Shown piece after piece: positions 25,891 through 37,966 of a stretch of 64,000 bases of DNA (position 1 is its first letter; every line of letters begins with the position of its first letter). Where the stretch lies: the NCBI GenBank assembly GCA_036873755.1, contig JAVTVY010037116.1, positions 1 through 64,000 on the forward strand. Reading direction: 5' to 3'. Position numbers and translations under genes: made by a program. Below the pieces are notes generated by a model, which was given only the letters and a program-made list of their open reading frames with translations, had not been told where the DNA came from and ran no database searches. The stretch comes from Hanleya hanleyi (Eukaryota; Mollusca; Polyplacophora; Lepidopleurida; Hanleyidae).

Positions 25891-26278
25891 CTACCCTTGC
25901 GCAAAAGTTGTATTCAGACTTTCTCGGTTGTTCCTCAAACTAAAATACTACCTGAAATTCATTTATTATCGACCTTGAAGGATATTCCATCGAACAGGAA
26001 CATTTTGTTCTTTGAATTGTTGTTGTAATTCCTAACGAGGACAGTACGAGAGTATTGCGCCACCAACACAGAAGAGCGTACTTCAAATCAAAATTCCATG
26101 GGTCGAGTTTTGGACAAAATCGATTATTATCTTCGATAATTCATGCTAGATTTACCTATACGATGCCTATTGAATATAACTATATGTTAAAGAAAGTCAG
26201 AAAATATGACTAAATAGTTATTTCGGAGCTGTATATATTCTGCGATTGTTTGTAAATTTGCGTGCAAACGGACCATTT

Positions 26279-26458
26279 ACTAGGATGAAAGTAACTCCGA
26301 AAATGTCATTGTGATATAATATTCTATATTTCAGCTGTGGTTATGCCATCGTCACGACCACATAAGTGTATGTATGTATTCCTGACGATGGCATGATCAA
26401 TGCCGAAATATAGAATATTATATCACAATGACATTTTCGGAGTTACTTTCCTCCTAGT
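26279..26458. mobile_element. Small hairpin MITE, copy 1
   Basis: Two 54-bp arms (26,279-26,332 and 26,405-26,458) are complementary with a single mismatch. They open ACTAGGATGAAAGTAACTCC and close with the complement. The loop has a further stem of GCCATCGTCA and TGACGATGGC. TTTA flanks both sides (26,276-26,279 and 26,458-26,461), a candidate 4-bp target duplication. Confidence 0.8.
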
Positions 26459-26720
26459 TTATGTAAAACTAATCTGTGGAAAAAATGGATTTTAAACAGG
26501 CCATTTGGGTGAGGTTTTCTGAAACACTCGTACAAACTTTCGCAGACCCACCACAAACCACTTCTATCAAAGGATTTCGGTCGCAACTTGCGAAGGCTCT
26601 TTGGGGTCAAATTAAATCAACGACTCATTGCCATGGCAACCTCGATTCCACTATAGGGAATTCAAATTGCAGAAGTGATATAGTTCAAGTGAGGTCAAAG
26701 CAGCATACAGACAGTGTGGA

Positions 26721-29240
26721 GTCCATGTCCTGGTGATGTCACGACAACAGGAAAACTATATAGTCCATGTCCTGGTGACGTCACCACAGCAGGAAAACAA
26801 TATGGAGTACATGTCCTGGTGACGTCACCACAGCAGGAAAACAATATGGAGTACATGTCCTGGTGACGTCACCACAGCAGGAAAACAATAATGAGTTCAT
26901 GTCATTGTGACGTCACCACAGCAGGAAAACAATATGGAGTACATGTCCTGGTGACGTCACCATAGCGGGAAAAATTATGGAGTCATGTCCTGGTGACGTC
27001 ACCACAGCAAGAAAACAATATGGAGTACATGTCCTGGTGACGTCACCATAGTAGGAAACAATATGGAGTACATGTCCTAGTGACGTCACCACAGCAGGAA
27101 AACAATATGGAGTCCATGTCCTGGCGACGTCATCACAGCAGGCAAACAATATGGAGTCCATGTCCTGGTGACGATGGAGTACATGTCCTGGTGACGTCTC
27201 CACAGCAGGAAAATAATATGGAGTCCATGTCCTGGTGGCCTCACCACAGCAGGAAAACAATATGGAGTACATGTCCTGGTGACGTCATTACAGCATGAAG
27301 GCAATATGGAGTCCAATATGGAGTCCATGTCTTCAGATCTTCATGCTCTGGAGACGTCTCCAGCACATGGACTCCATTTTGTCTTCGTGCTGTGGTAATG
27401 TCACCTGGTGACGTCCCCACAACAGGAAAACAATATGGAGGCCATGTCCTGGTGACGTCACCACAGTAGGAAAACAATATGGAGTACATGTTTTGGTGAC
27501 GTCACCACAGCAGGAAAACAATATGGAGTCCATGTGCTGGTGAGGTCACCACAACAGGAAAACAATATGGAGTCCATGTCCTGATGACGTCAACACAGCA
27601 GGGAAAAATATGAAGTACATGTCATAGTGACGGCACCACAGCAGAAAAACAATATGAAGTCCATGTCCTGGTGACATCACCAGACGAGGAAGGTAATATA
27701 GAGTGCATGTCCTGGTGACGTCACCACAGCAGGAAAACAATATGGAATCCATGTCCTGGTGACGTCACCATAGCAGGAAAACAATATGGAGTACATGTCC
27801 TAGTGACGTCACCACAGCAGGAAAACAATATGGGGTTCATGTCCTGGTGACGTCACCACAGCAGGAAAACAATATGGCGTACATGTCCTGGTGACGTCAC
27901 CAGAGCATGAAGACAAAAAGTAGTCCATGTCCTGGTGATGTCACCACATCATGAAGATAAAATGGAGTCCATGTCCTGGTGACGTCCCACAGCATGAAGG
28001 CAAAATGGAGTCCATATCCTGGTGACATCATAACAGCATGAAGACAAAAAGGAGTCCATGTCCTGATGACGTCACCACACCATGAAGACAAAATGGAGTC
28101 CATATCCTGGTGACGTCATTACAGCTTGAAGACAAAATGGAGTCCATGGGCTGGTGACGTCACCACATCATGAAGACAAAATGGAGTCCATGTCCTGGTG
28201 ACGTCTCCACAGCATGAAGACAAAATGGAGTCCATATCCTGATGACGTCATTACAGCATGAAGGCGACATGGAGTCCATGTCCTGGTGACATCGCCCCAG
28301 CATGAAGACAAATGGATCCCATCTCCTGGTAACATTACCACAGCATTAAGACAAAATGGAGTCCATGTGCTGGAGTCGTCCTGACAGCATGAAGACAAAA
28401 TGGAGTCAATGTCTTGGTGACGTCCCCACAGCATGAGGACAAAATAGACTCCATGGTGACGTCACCACAGCATGACGATAAAATGAAGATCATGCCCTGG
28501 TGACGTCCCCACAGCATGATGACAAAACGGAGTGCATGTCCTGGTGACGTCCCCACAGCAGGAAAACAATATGGTGTACATGTCCTGGTGACGTCACCAC
28601 AGCAGGAAAACAATATAGAGTACATGTCCTGGTGACGTCACCACAGCAGGGAAAGAATATGGAGTCTATGTCCCGGTGACGTCACCACAGCAGGAAAACA
28701 ATATGGAGTACATGTCCTGGCGACATTACCACATCAGGAAAACAATATGGAGTCCATGTCCTGGTGATGTCACCACAGCAGGAAATCTTGGTGATGTGAC
28801 CATAGCAGGAAAACAATTGGAGTCCATGTCCTGGTGACGTCACCACAACAGGAAAGCAATATGGAGTACGTCCTGGTGACGTTTAGGAAAATAATATGGA
28901 GTCCATGTCCCGGTGACGTCATCACAGCAGGAAAATAATGTGGAATAAATGTTCTGGTGACGTCATTACAGCATGAAGGCCAATATGTAGTCCATGTCTT
29001 CATGTCTTCATGCTGTGAGGACGTCTCCAACACATGGACTCCATTTTGTCTTCATGCTGTGGTAATGTCACCTGGTGACGTCTCCGCAGCAGGAAAACAA
29101 TATGGATGCCATGTCCTGGTGACGTGACCACAGTGAGAAAACAATATGGTGTACATGTCCTGGTGACGTCTCCACAGCATGAAGACAAAATGGAGTCCAT
29201 ATCCTGATGACGTCATTACAGCATGAAGGCGACATGGAGT
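26721..29240 (+). repeat. 44-bp minisatellite with CRE palindrome, array 1
   Basis: About 57 units of ~44 bp are each centred on the palindrome TGGTGACGTCACCA. Two unit types occur in blocks: type A carries CAGCAGGAAAACAATATGG and dominates 26,740-27,890 and 28,560-28,960, while type B carries CAGCATGAAGACAAAATGG and dominates 27,900-28,560. At 27,350-27,400 and 28,995-29,060 a unit is inverted. The long frames on the minus strand come only from the repeat. Confidence 0.95.
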
Positions 29241-31889
29241 TAGCAGTTAGCATCAGTTAGCCTTGTTTATTGATTTGAGTCGCGCGGGGGTAATCAGAAA
29301 TGAAGTCAATCATCCACGCGTATTGCTTTGGGGTGGGGTGGGGTTGTTTGGAGAAATCAGAAGTGATGTCAATCATAACTATGCATTGCTTTGGAGTGAG
29401 GGTAATCAGAAGTGACGTCAGACATCCATGAGTATTACTTTGGGGTGGGGCGGTGTTAATCAGAGGTGACGTCAGACATCCCTGTATACTATTTTGGTAT
29501 GTGCTTTAGAATAGGTTTACCAGAAGACTATTCTGTGAAGTCATGTGACGCAGTCAGTATGTCGGCACCTCTTCCCACTTCCCTTATATGTGTTGTAATC
29601 CATGTGTTTTGATTTCAGGTGGGGCGTGGTAATCAGAAGTGACGTCAGACATACATGTGTACGGGTCTACTGATATGGTGTTGACGGGGGTAACCAAAAG
29701 TGACATCAGACATCCATGTGTTTTGTTTGGTGTGGGTTGGAGGTAATCAGAAGAGACGTACATGTACGTAATAGAAGAGCAACTATGAAATTATAGATCA
29801 TGTATGGAGAAAACTTTTTTAAAGTATCATTGGAGCAATAATACTTTGGTTAGATGTTAAATTTATGTGACGCTAACAGGAAGAAGTTATCTTAAACCTC
29901 GAACCCATGATCCGACATAAACATACAAAGGTAAGCGTATAATCAGCACGGAGTGCATTTTGAAGCAAAACACTGAGCTAAACATAGAATATCAGTTTGG
30001 ATAAACATTGGGTAAGAGAACAAGTTAAAAACACTGTCCAGCTGGAAAACAATCTGTTCTGTGCAGTTCTCTTTTGAGATCGAGTTAATGATTTAGCTGT
30101 CATGTTGCGGTTAAAGAGTATGTGTGGTCTTCTACAGATTGTGTCCCAGATTCCAAACTACGAGTTATACGGAGTTTTTTATTTTCTGAATTAAATTAAT
30201 CTGAAGCGAAAAATATACCATTCAAATATTGGATTGATTCATATATCTCAAAAGTACAAAAAAAAACACAATAAGATAAAATAGAGCAAACGAAGACATT
30301 AGAAGGTTCTAATGAGATATTTTAACAGACACATTTCAACAACAGCAATGATACAATATATTTCCCAAACTTAAATCAACCGTCTTTACCCGAAAGTCTT
30401 ACCCCCCGCCAAAAATTTCCAAAAAGGATTGACTATATCATATCCAAGAATACAATAGAGCGCAAGTCGTTTTCCCACCGTGAGAGTTGCTACTGCATCT
30501 AAAAGTTCCGTAAGTATATCATTTACGCTTCGTAGACATATGATTGTTTGCACGTTCTTGTTCTTCATTTCTGTTTGCTTTCATCTATCAGAAAGTTAAG
30601 GAAACAATGAAAGCAAGGTTCTATCAACACTGCGGCGGATAGATAAGGTTATGATGACGAGCGGTGGCCCCCTGTTTGTTAAGCGCAGCAGTAGCAGTCA
30701 ATTATGTTTTGATGGATTCCCGCCAAGTTGGTTTGACTTATCGTCTGCTTCTTTTGAAATGTGTACACCAGTCGTACGCCCGTCTGCTGGAATGATGTGT
30801 TGAAGTAGCCTTATCACGAGCAGACGATAATCGCTAGTACATATGCCCCCAGTAATAGTGTAGTAAATATTATGACGGGTGCACTAATGCTGAGTCTGTC
30901 GACCTCTAGTCTAATGATAATGAAGATGTTAGAACCTGACTTCGCAGGAAACGTTGAGAGAAACCACATACATCTGCGCGAGCCTAATCAAATTAAATCT
31001 CGCATGTCATTTGCATACAAATGTCTGTAGCAGATCTATTTGTCGATCAGTGCGGATTTTGTTAGAGTTTTTTCCTGTTGTAATCGGAAAATTGCTAATG
31101 AATACATGAAGTTGAACATTGTCCTGCAGGTATCGTCTAAGATTTGTCTTTTCATACTTTTCGTATTTTTGTCTTTTTCTCAAGGGTGAACATGACATCT
31201 TCAATGTTGATTTATATAGTGAGTGGCCGTTTTCTCGAGATGTATGAACTGCTGAAAGCTTTTAAAGGTAGAGCAAACTAAATCACCAAATTATACCTTC
31301 CACACGATCCCCTAGCAGATTTTTGAATGTCATATTGGCGCCAAGATGACAACGTTTTTATATATCACCATTTTCTATTTTTATCTTTCGTTTTGCGGGA
31401 TGCATATAGAATAGAATATCGTACATATACATTCAATAATGGGGAAAATAAGGGTTTCGACTGCAGGTTATCGAATTAATTTGACCCAAACCAGACATTG
31501 CTGTGTAGTGATTTTCATGATTCATCTTGAGTGAATCGGCTTTTCTGTCGCACCACATCTGGCGATTTACAGGAATCTCATGCTAAAACTTGATTTGCCC
31601 TGAGAACATTCCGAATGAATTCGGAACTTCCGGGTGGAAATCTACGACTGGAACCGATTTAAACTAGGAGATATGTAGCATGACAATCATATAAAACGCA
31701 AGTGCCTTGTTTCACATAGGTTTCGCACCATGAAAGTCGGTCACAAACCATCCGTACGATCATTCGCAAATAAATAGAGTGTTTCACAAAGTCTTCTTTC
31801 ATGCGAATCTTCGTGTGTTTGATCGCAGATTTACGAGAGAGGTGAGCCTCTGGGGCCGTATGAACCCTTGTACTTCAAGCTCCTCACGG

Positions 31890-32230
31890 TGTTCATATGA
31901 ACAGTCACAATCAAAGCGTGACTGAGATACATCAGTCTCTAGATGACGACTTTACAACGATTATTATGGATTAAGAATACTGATCAGCGATACGGATTTG
32001 ATATTTTTGGAACATCATGATGTCTTGTCGGCATCATTGAAAACTGTTGACCGCTTCTCTCTTGCAGGGAACTAGCCTATGTTTATGTATACTATGATTG
32101 TCCATTTTGAATTTGGTGCTAATACTGTTATATGGAATATGTCTTTGGATTATGGACGCGGATATTCTTTGATGGACGACGGTTGAGTTATGAATGACGG
32201 ACTAGACGCTTGTAATCTTGCTACCCTTGC
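31890..32230 (+). repeat. Dispersed repeat family, copy C
   Basis: This is the counterpart of copy B inside the second duplicate, with a few substitutions (for example CTCTCTTGCAG in place of CTCTGTTGCAG). It is not an independent insertion. Confidence 0.65.
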
Positions 32231-32608
32231 GCAAAAGTTGTATTCAGACTTTCTCGGTTGTTCCTCAAATTAAAATACTACCTGGAATTCATTTATTATC
32301 GACATTGAAGGATATTCCATCGAACAGGAACATTTTGTTCTTTGAATTGTTGTTGTAATTCCTAACGAGGACAGTACGAGAGTATTGCACCACCAACACA
32401 GAAGAGCGTACTTCAAATCAAAATTCCATGGGTCGAGTTTTGGACAAAATCGATTATTATCTTCGATAATTCATGCTAGATTTACCTATACGATGCCTAT
32501 TGAATATAACTATATGTTAAAGAAAGTCAGAAAATATGACTAAATAGTTCTTTCGGAGCTGTATATATTCTGCGATTGTTTGTAAATTTGCGTGCAAACG
32601 GACCATTT

Positions 32609-32788
32609 ACTAGGATGAAAGTAACTCCGAAAATGTCATTGTGATATAATATTCTATATTTCGGCTGTGGTTATGCCATCGTCAGGACCACATAAGTGTA
32701 TGTATGTATTCCTGACGATGGCATGATCAATGCCGAAATATAGAATATTATATCACAATGACATTTTCGGAGTTACTTTCCTCCTAGT
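32609..32788. mobile_element. Small hairpin MITE, copy 2
   Basis: Duplicate of the element at 26,279-26,458. The 54-bp arms and the TTTA flanks are kept, and two loop bases differ. Confidence 0.8.
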
Positions 32789-33045
32789 TTATGTAAAACT
32801 AATCTGTGGAAAAAAATGGATTTTAAACAGGCCATTTGGGTGAGGTTTTCTGAAACACTCGTACAAACTTTCGCAGACCCACCACAAACCACTTCTATCA
32901 AAGGATTTCGGTCGCAACTTGCGAAGGTTCTTTGGGGTCAAATTAAATCAACGACTCATTGCCATGGCAACCTCGATTCCACTATAGGGAATTCAAATTG
33001 CAGAAGTGATATAGTTCAAGTGAGGTCAAAGCAGCATACAGACAG

Positions 33046-35105
33046 TGTGGAGTCCATGTCCTGGTGATGTCACGACAACAGGAAAACTATATAGTCCATG
33101 TCCTGGTGACGTCACCGCAGCAGGAAAACAATATGGAGTACATGTCCTGGTGACGTCACCATAGCGGGAAAAATTATGGAGTCCATGTCCTGGTGACGTC
33201 ACCACAGCAAGAAAACAATATGGAGTACATGTCCTGGTGACGTCACCATAGTAGGAAACAATATGGAGTACATGTCCTAGTGACGTCACCACAGCAGGAA
33301 AACAATATGGAGTCCATGTCCTGGTGACGTCATCACAGCAGGCAAACAATATGGAGTCCATGTCCTGATGACGTCACCACACCATGAAGACAAAATGGAG
33401 TCCATATCCTGGTGACGTCATTACAGCTTGAAGACAAAATGGAGTCCATGGGCTGGTGACGTCACCACATCATGAAGACAAAATGGAGTCCATGTCCTGG
33501 TGACGTCTCCACAGCATGAAGACAAAATGGAGTCCATATCCTGATGACGTCATTACAGCATGAAGGCGACATGGAGTCCATGTCCTGGTGACATCGCCCC
33601 AGCATGAAGACAAATGGATCCCATCTCCTGGTAACATTACCACAGCATTAAGACAAAATGGAGTCCATGTGCTGGAGTCGTCCTGACAGCATGAAGACAA
33701 AATGGAGTCAATGTCTTGGTGACGTCCCCACAGCATGAGGACAAAATAGACTCCATGTCCTGGTGACGTCACCACAGCATGACGACAAAATGAAGATCAT
33801 GCCCTGGTGACGTCCCCACAGCATGATGACAAAATGGAGTGCATGTCCTGGTGACGTCCCCACAGCAGGAAAACAATATGGTGTACATGTCCTGGTGACG
33901 TCACCACAGCAGGAAAACAATATGGAGTACATGTCCTGGTGACGTCACCACAGCAGGGAAACAATATGGAGTCTATGTCCCGGTGACGTCACCACAGCAG
34001 GAAAACAATATGGAGTACATGTCCTGGTGACATTACCACATCAGGAAAACAATATGGAGTCCATGTCCTGGTGATGTCACCACAGCAGGAAATCTTGGTG
34101 ATGTGACCATAGCAGGAAAAGAATTGGAGTACATGTCCTAGTGACGTCACAACAGCAGGAAAACAATATAGAGTCCATGTCCTGGTGACGTCACCACAAC
34201 AGGAAAGCAATATGGAGTACGTCCTGGTGACGTTTAGGAAAATAATATGGAGTCCATGTCCCGGTGACGTCACCACAGCAGGAAAATAATGTGGAGTAAA
34301 TGTTCTGGTGACGTCATTACAGCATGAAGGCCAATATGTAGTCCATGTCTTCATGTCTTCATGCTGTGAGGACGTCTCCAGCACATGGACTCCATTTTGT
34401 CTTCATGCTGTGGTAATGTCACCTGGTGACGTCTTCGCAGCAGGAAAACAATATGGATGCCATGTCCTGGTGACGTGACCACAGTGGGAAAACAATATGG
34501 AGTACATGTCCTGGTGACGTGACCACAGCAAGAAAACAATATGGAGTACATGTCTTGGTGACGTCCCCACAGCATGGAGACAAGACGCAGTCCATATCCT
34601 GGTGAAATCATTACAGCATGAAGACAAAAAGTAGTCCATTTCCTGGTGACGTCACCACATCATGAAGACAAAATGGAGGTCATATCCTGGTGACGTCATT
34701 ACAGCTTGAAAAGAAAATGGAGTCCATGTCCTGGTGACATCACATCATGAAGACAAAATGGAGTCCATGTCGTGGTGACGTCACACAGTATGAAGACAAA
34801 ATGGAGACCATATCCTTGTGACACCATTACAGCATGAAGGCAACTTGGAGTCCATGTCATCCCCACAGCATGAAGACAAAATGGAGTCCATCTCCTGATG
34901 ACATTCCCGCAGCATGAAGACAAAATGGAGTCCATGTCCTGGTGACGTCCCCACAGCATGAAGACAAAACAGAGTCCATGTCCTGGTGACGTCACCACAG
35001 CATGTAGACAAAATGGTCATGTCCTGGTGACACCGCCACAGCATGAAGACAAAATGAAGTCCATGGCCTGGTGATGTCATCACAGCATGAAGGCGACATG
35101 AAGTC
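33046..35105 (+). repeat. 44-bp minisatellite with CRE palindrome, array 2
   Basis: About 47 units with the same type A and type B blocks as array 1. Relative to array 1 it lacks three units near its start and about 880 bp corresponding to 27,165-28,045, and it extends with ~560 bp of type B units (34,540-35,105) that array 1 does not have. An inverted unit is present at 34,340-34,405. Confidence 0.95.
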
Positions 35106-36040
35106 CCTGTTATTCGAGTGATCATATTGCGCTGAATATGTCGAGGAGTGTCGAATGGAGATGTTCCAGTCGGCGTGGAGCTCACAATGTAGCATCATTT
35201 GCATGTGACAAGGTGAATGCTGTAATAATATATCTTAGCCGACTGTGTCTGCTATAAACGTTTCCGCTCCCCGGTAAATTAAGTTTAGGTGGATTCCCGC
35301 CAAGACTGTTGAGTAATCGTCTGCTTCTTTCAAAATCCATGTCAGTCTCACGAGAAAATTTGCCAAGCAAAGGTCAGGGTGCCCTTCTTTTGACGACAGA
35401 CGATGAAGAAAGTATACTTTTTGGATGGGATCTTGTGTAAGAAACATACGTAAATATTTAGTACGTTTAGTACGTTTGACAAAATGTCAAACCTAATAGA
35501 GATGTTGGCGTATTACCATCTTTCACAGGTCTACATCCCCTCTCAGTTATCTCAACCTATTTTCATTCTCACCCCACACCTTCTCCATCAGAAACACTGC
35601 TGTATAGTTCTTTGCTCATGAAAGTAATAATTGAAACCGTATGCCTTCACACTGTTAAAATTTCAGGGTCATTATATTTTGCACGTATTAACCCAATCCC
35701 CGTATCCTATAATATCATAGATAAAATTCAAATTGCTTAAGAAGATTCCAGACAAATTCCATTTAACGTCTATACTGGGCATGTTTCTGCGTATCTACCA
35801 AAATAGCGATATTTGAAGGAAATTTACCAAAAAAGGAAAACGTAAGCATTTAAGAGAACAGTAGTGAGAGGATTTTTGAATTGGATAACGTGTTTACTAA
35901 ATTTTGAGGTTATACGACATTCAACGAAGTAGCGGGTGTTGGCATCCTACTTTCTTGGAGAGAAGCATGGTTACCCCTCATTTTTATTAGATTTTTCCAT
36001 TCAGCGTTGTTCCAGAAAACTATTGAGGCATTTTGGAGAA
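35106..36040. other. Spacer between two minisatellites
   Basis: No gene recognised. About 50 bp at 35,288-35,340 (GGATTCCCGCCAAG, ATCGTCTGCTTCTTT) match 24,468-24,512 and its duplicate at 30,724, so a fragment of the duplicated unit or of a shared small repeat lies here. Confidence 0.5.
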
Positions 36041-37966
36041 AGTCCTGTCCTCCGGCATATATAGTCTATTCTTTCCGTATATATAGTCCAGTCCTTGGGT
36101 ATACATAGTCCTGTCGTTGGGTATACACAGTCCAGTCCTTGGCATATATAGTCCAGTCCTTGGGTGTATATAGTTCATTCCTTGGGTATATTTAGTCCAT
36201 TTCTTGGTATATATAGTCCAATCATTGGATGTATATAGTTCATTCCTTGTGTATCTATAGCCCAGTCCAGGGGTATTTATAGCTCAATGTTGGGTGTAAT
36301 TTAGTCCAGTCCTTGGGTATATTTAGTCCAGTCTTCGGGTATATATAATTCAGTCCATTGGTATATATAGTTCAATCATCGGGAATATATTGTCCAATCC
36401 TTGAGTATATAGACCAGTCCTCAGGTATATATAGTCCAGTTCTTGGGCATATATGGTCCATTCCCTCGGTATATATAGCCCAGTCCTTGGTATATATAAT
36501 CCAGTCCTTGATTACATATAGTCCAGTCCATGTGTATATACAGGTCAGTCGTTATTGTAAATTAGCCCAGTCCTTGGGTATATATAGTCCAGACGTCAGG
36601 TATACATAGTCCAGTCTTCGGGTATATAAAGTTCATTCCTTCGGATTTTAGTCCAGTCCCTGGTACATATAGTTCAGTCTTTGAGTATACATAATACAAC
36701 CCGGGTGTATACAGTTCAGTCTTTTGGGTATATATAATCCATTTTCACTATACTAGTCCAGTCCCTGGGTGTATATATAGACCAGTACAGAGGTACATAC
36801 AATCCAGTCATTGTGTATATATAGTACAGTCCTTGGGTATATATAGTCCAGTCCTCGGGTATATATACTCGAGTCCTTGGGTATATGTAATCCAGCCCTC
36901 GGTTATATATAATTCATTCCATCGGTATGTATAATCCAATCATCTGGTATATATTGTCCAGTCCTTGCCTGTATGTAGTCCTTTACTTCGGTATATATAG
37001 CCCAGTTCTTGGTATATATAGTCAGTCCTTGGGTTCACATAATCCAGTCCATGGGTATATACAGTTCAGGCGTTGGGTATAAGTTATCCCAGTCCTTGGG
37101 TATATTTAGTCCATTCCACCGGTAGACATATGTAGTACAGTCCTTGGGTATATATGGTCGAATCCTTGGTTCATATAGTCCAGTCCTGGGTCATATATAG
37201 TCCACTCCTTCGGTATATATTGTCCATTCCTTGATATATTTAGTCCAGTCCTTGTGTATCTATAGCCCGCACCATGAGTATATACATTTCAGTCTTTGGG
37301 TGTAATTTAGTCCAATCTTTGAGTATCTATATTCCAGCCCTTGGGTATATATATAGTCGAATCCTCGTGTATGTATAGTCCAGTCTTTGGGTATATATAG
37401 TCCAGTCCACGGGTGTATACATTCCAGTCATTGGGTATATATAGTCCAGAATTTTGGTATAAATAATCCCGTCCTTGGGTAAATATATAGTCCAGTCCTT
37501 GGATATATCTAGTCCATTCAAGAGGTATATACAGTCAAGTCATTGGGTATATATATAATCGAGTTATTGGACATATATAGTCCAGTCGTCGGGTATATAT
37601 ATGTCCAATCCAGTCCTCATGTATATATATAATTCAGTCCTTGGGCATATATAGTCCATTCCTTCGGTATATATCTTTCAGTTCTTTGTACATATAATCC
37701 AGGCCTTCGGGACATAAAGTCCATTCCTTCGGTATATATAGTCAACTCTTTGGTATATATATATAGTTCAGTCCTTGGGTATACATAGTCCAGTCCTTGA
37801 ATATATATGGTCCAGGTTTTGGGTATATATTGTCCAGTCCGTGGATGTGAATATAGTTCAATCCTCGTGTATATATACAGTCCTCTGGTATATAGCCCAT
37901 TTCCTCTGGTATATATAATCTATTTCCTTGTGTATTTCACTCGTTGGGTATTTATAGTCCAGTCCG
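36041..37966 (+). repeat. TATA-rich minisatellite of ~22 bp
   Basis: About 85 imperfect units repeat GTATATATAGTCCAGTCCTT followed by GG or GGG. Units vary by substitution and by 1-3 bp length changes, so the array is old or under little homogenisation. Open frames on both strands are by-products. Confidence 0.93.

Larger units (their letters stand above)
23061..29249 (+). repeat. Segmental tandem duplication, copy 1
   Basis: 23,061 onward matches 29,250 onward at about 98% by eye. The offset is 6,189 at the start, 6,256 after a ~67-base length difference near 29,500, and 6,340 after a further ~84 bases near 31,735-31,850. The unit comprises the tail of one minisatellite, ~3.2 kb of unique sequence without recognised genes, and a 44-bp minisatellite. 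A 60-codon minus-strand frame (24,130-24,312) and a 65-codon one (24,751-24,948) are kept in both copies, but this reflects recent duplication and not selection. Confidence 0.92.
29250..35105 (+). repeat. Segmental tandem duplication, copy 2
   Basis: The copy begins directly after the array of copy 1, where a unit ends GACATGGAGT and continues TAGCAGTTAGCATCAGTTAG. It retains ~70 bases near 31,770-31,845 that copy 1 lacks and has a unique ~100-base stretch near 29,495-29,600. Its terminal array differs in unit number from that of copy 1. Confidence 0.92.

Noticed and set aside
26721..29240. CRISPR-like regular repeats
   Set aside because: The repeats are contiguous with no unique spacers, units vary continuously, and the genome is clearly eukaryotic.
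26913..29253. Many minus-strand open frames of 60-119 codons (periodic Cys-Cys and TSPGHG-type peptides)
   Set aside because: They follow the 44-bp unit in shifting frames and appear equally in the second array. They are translations of a minisatellite.
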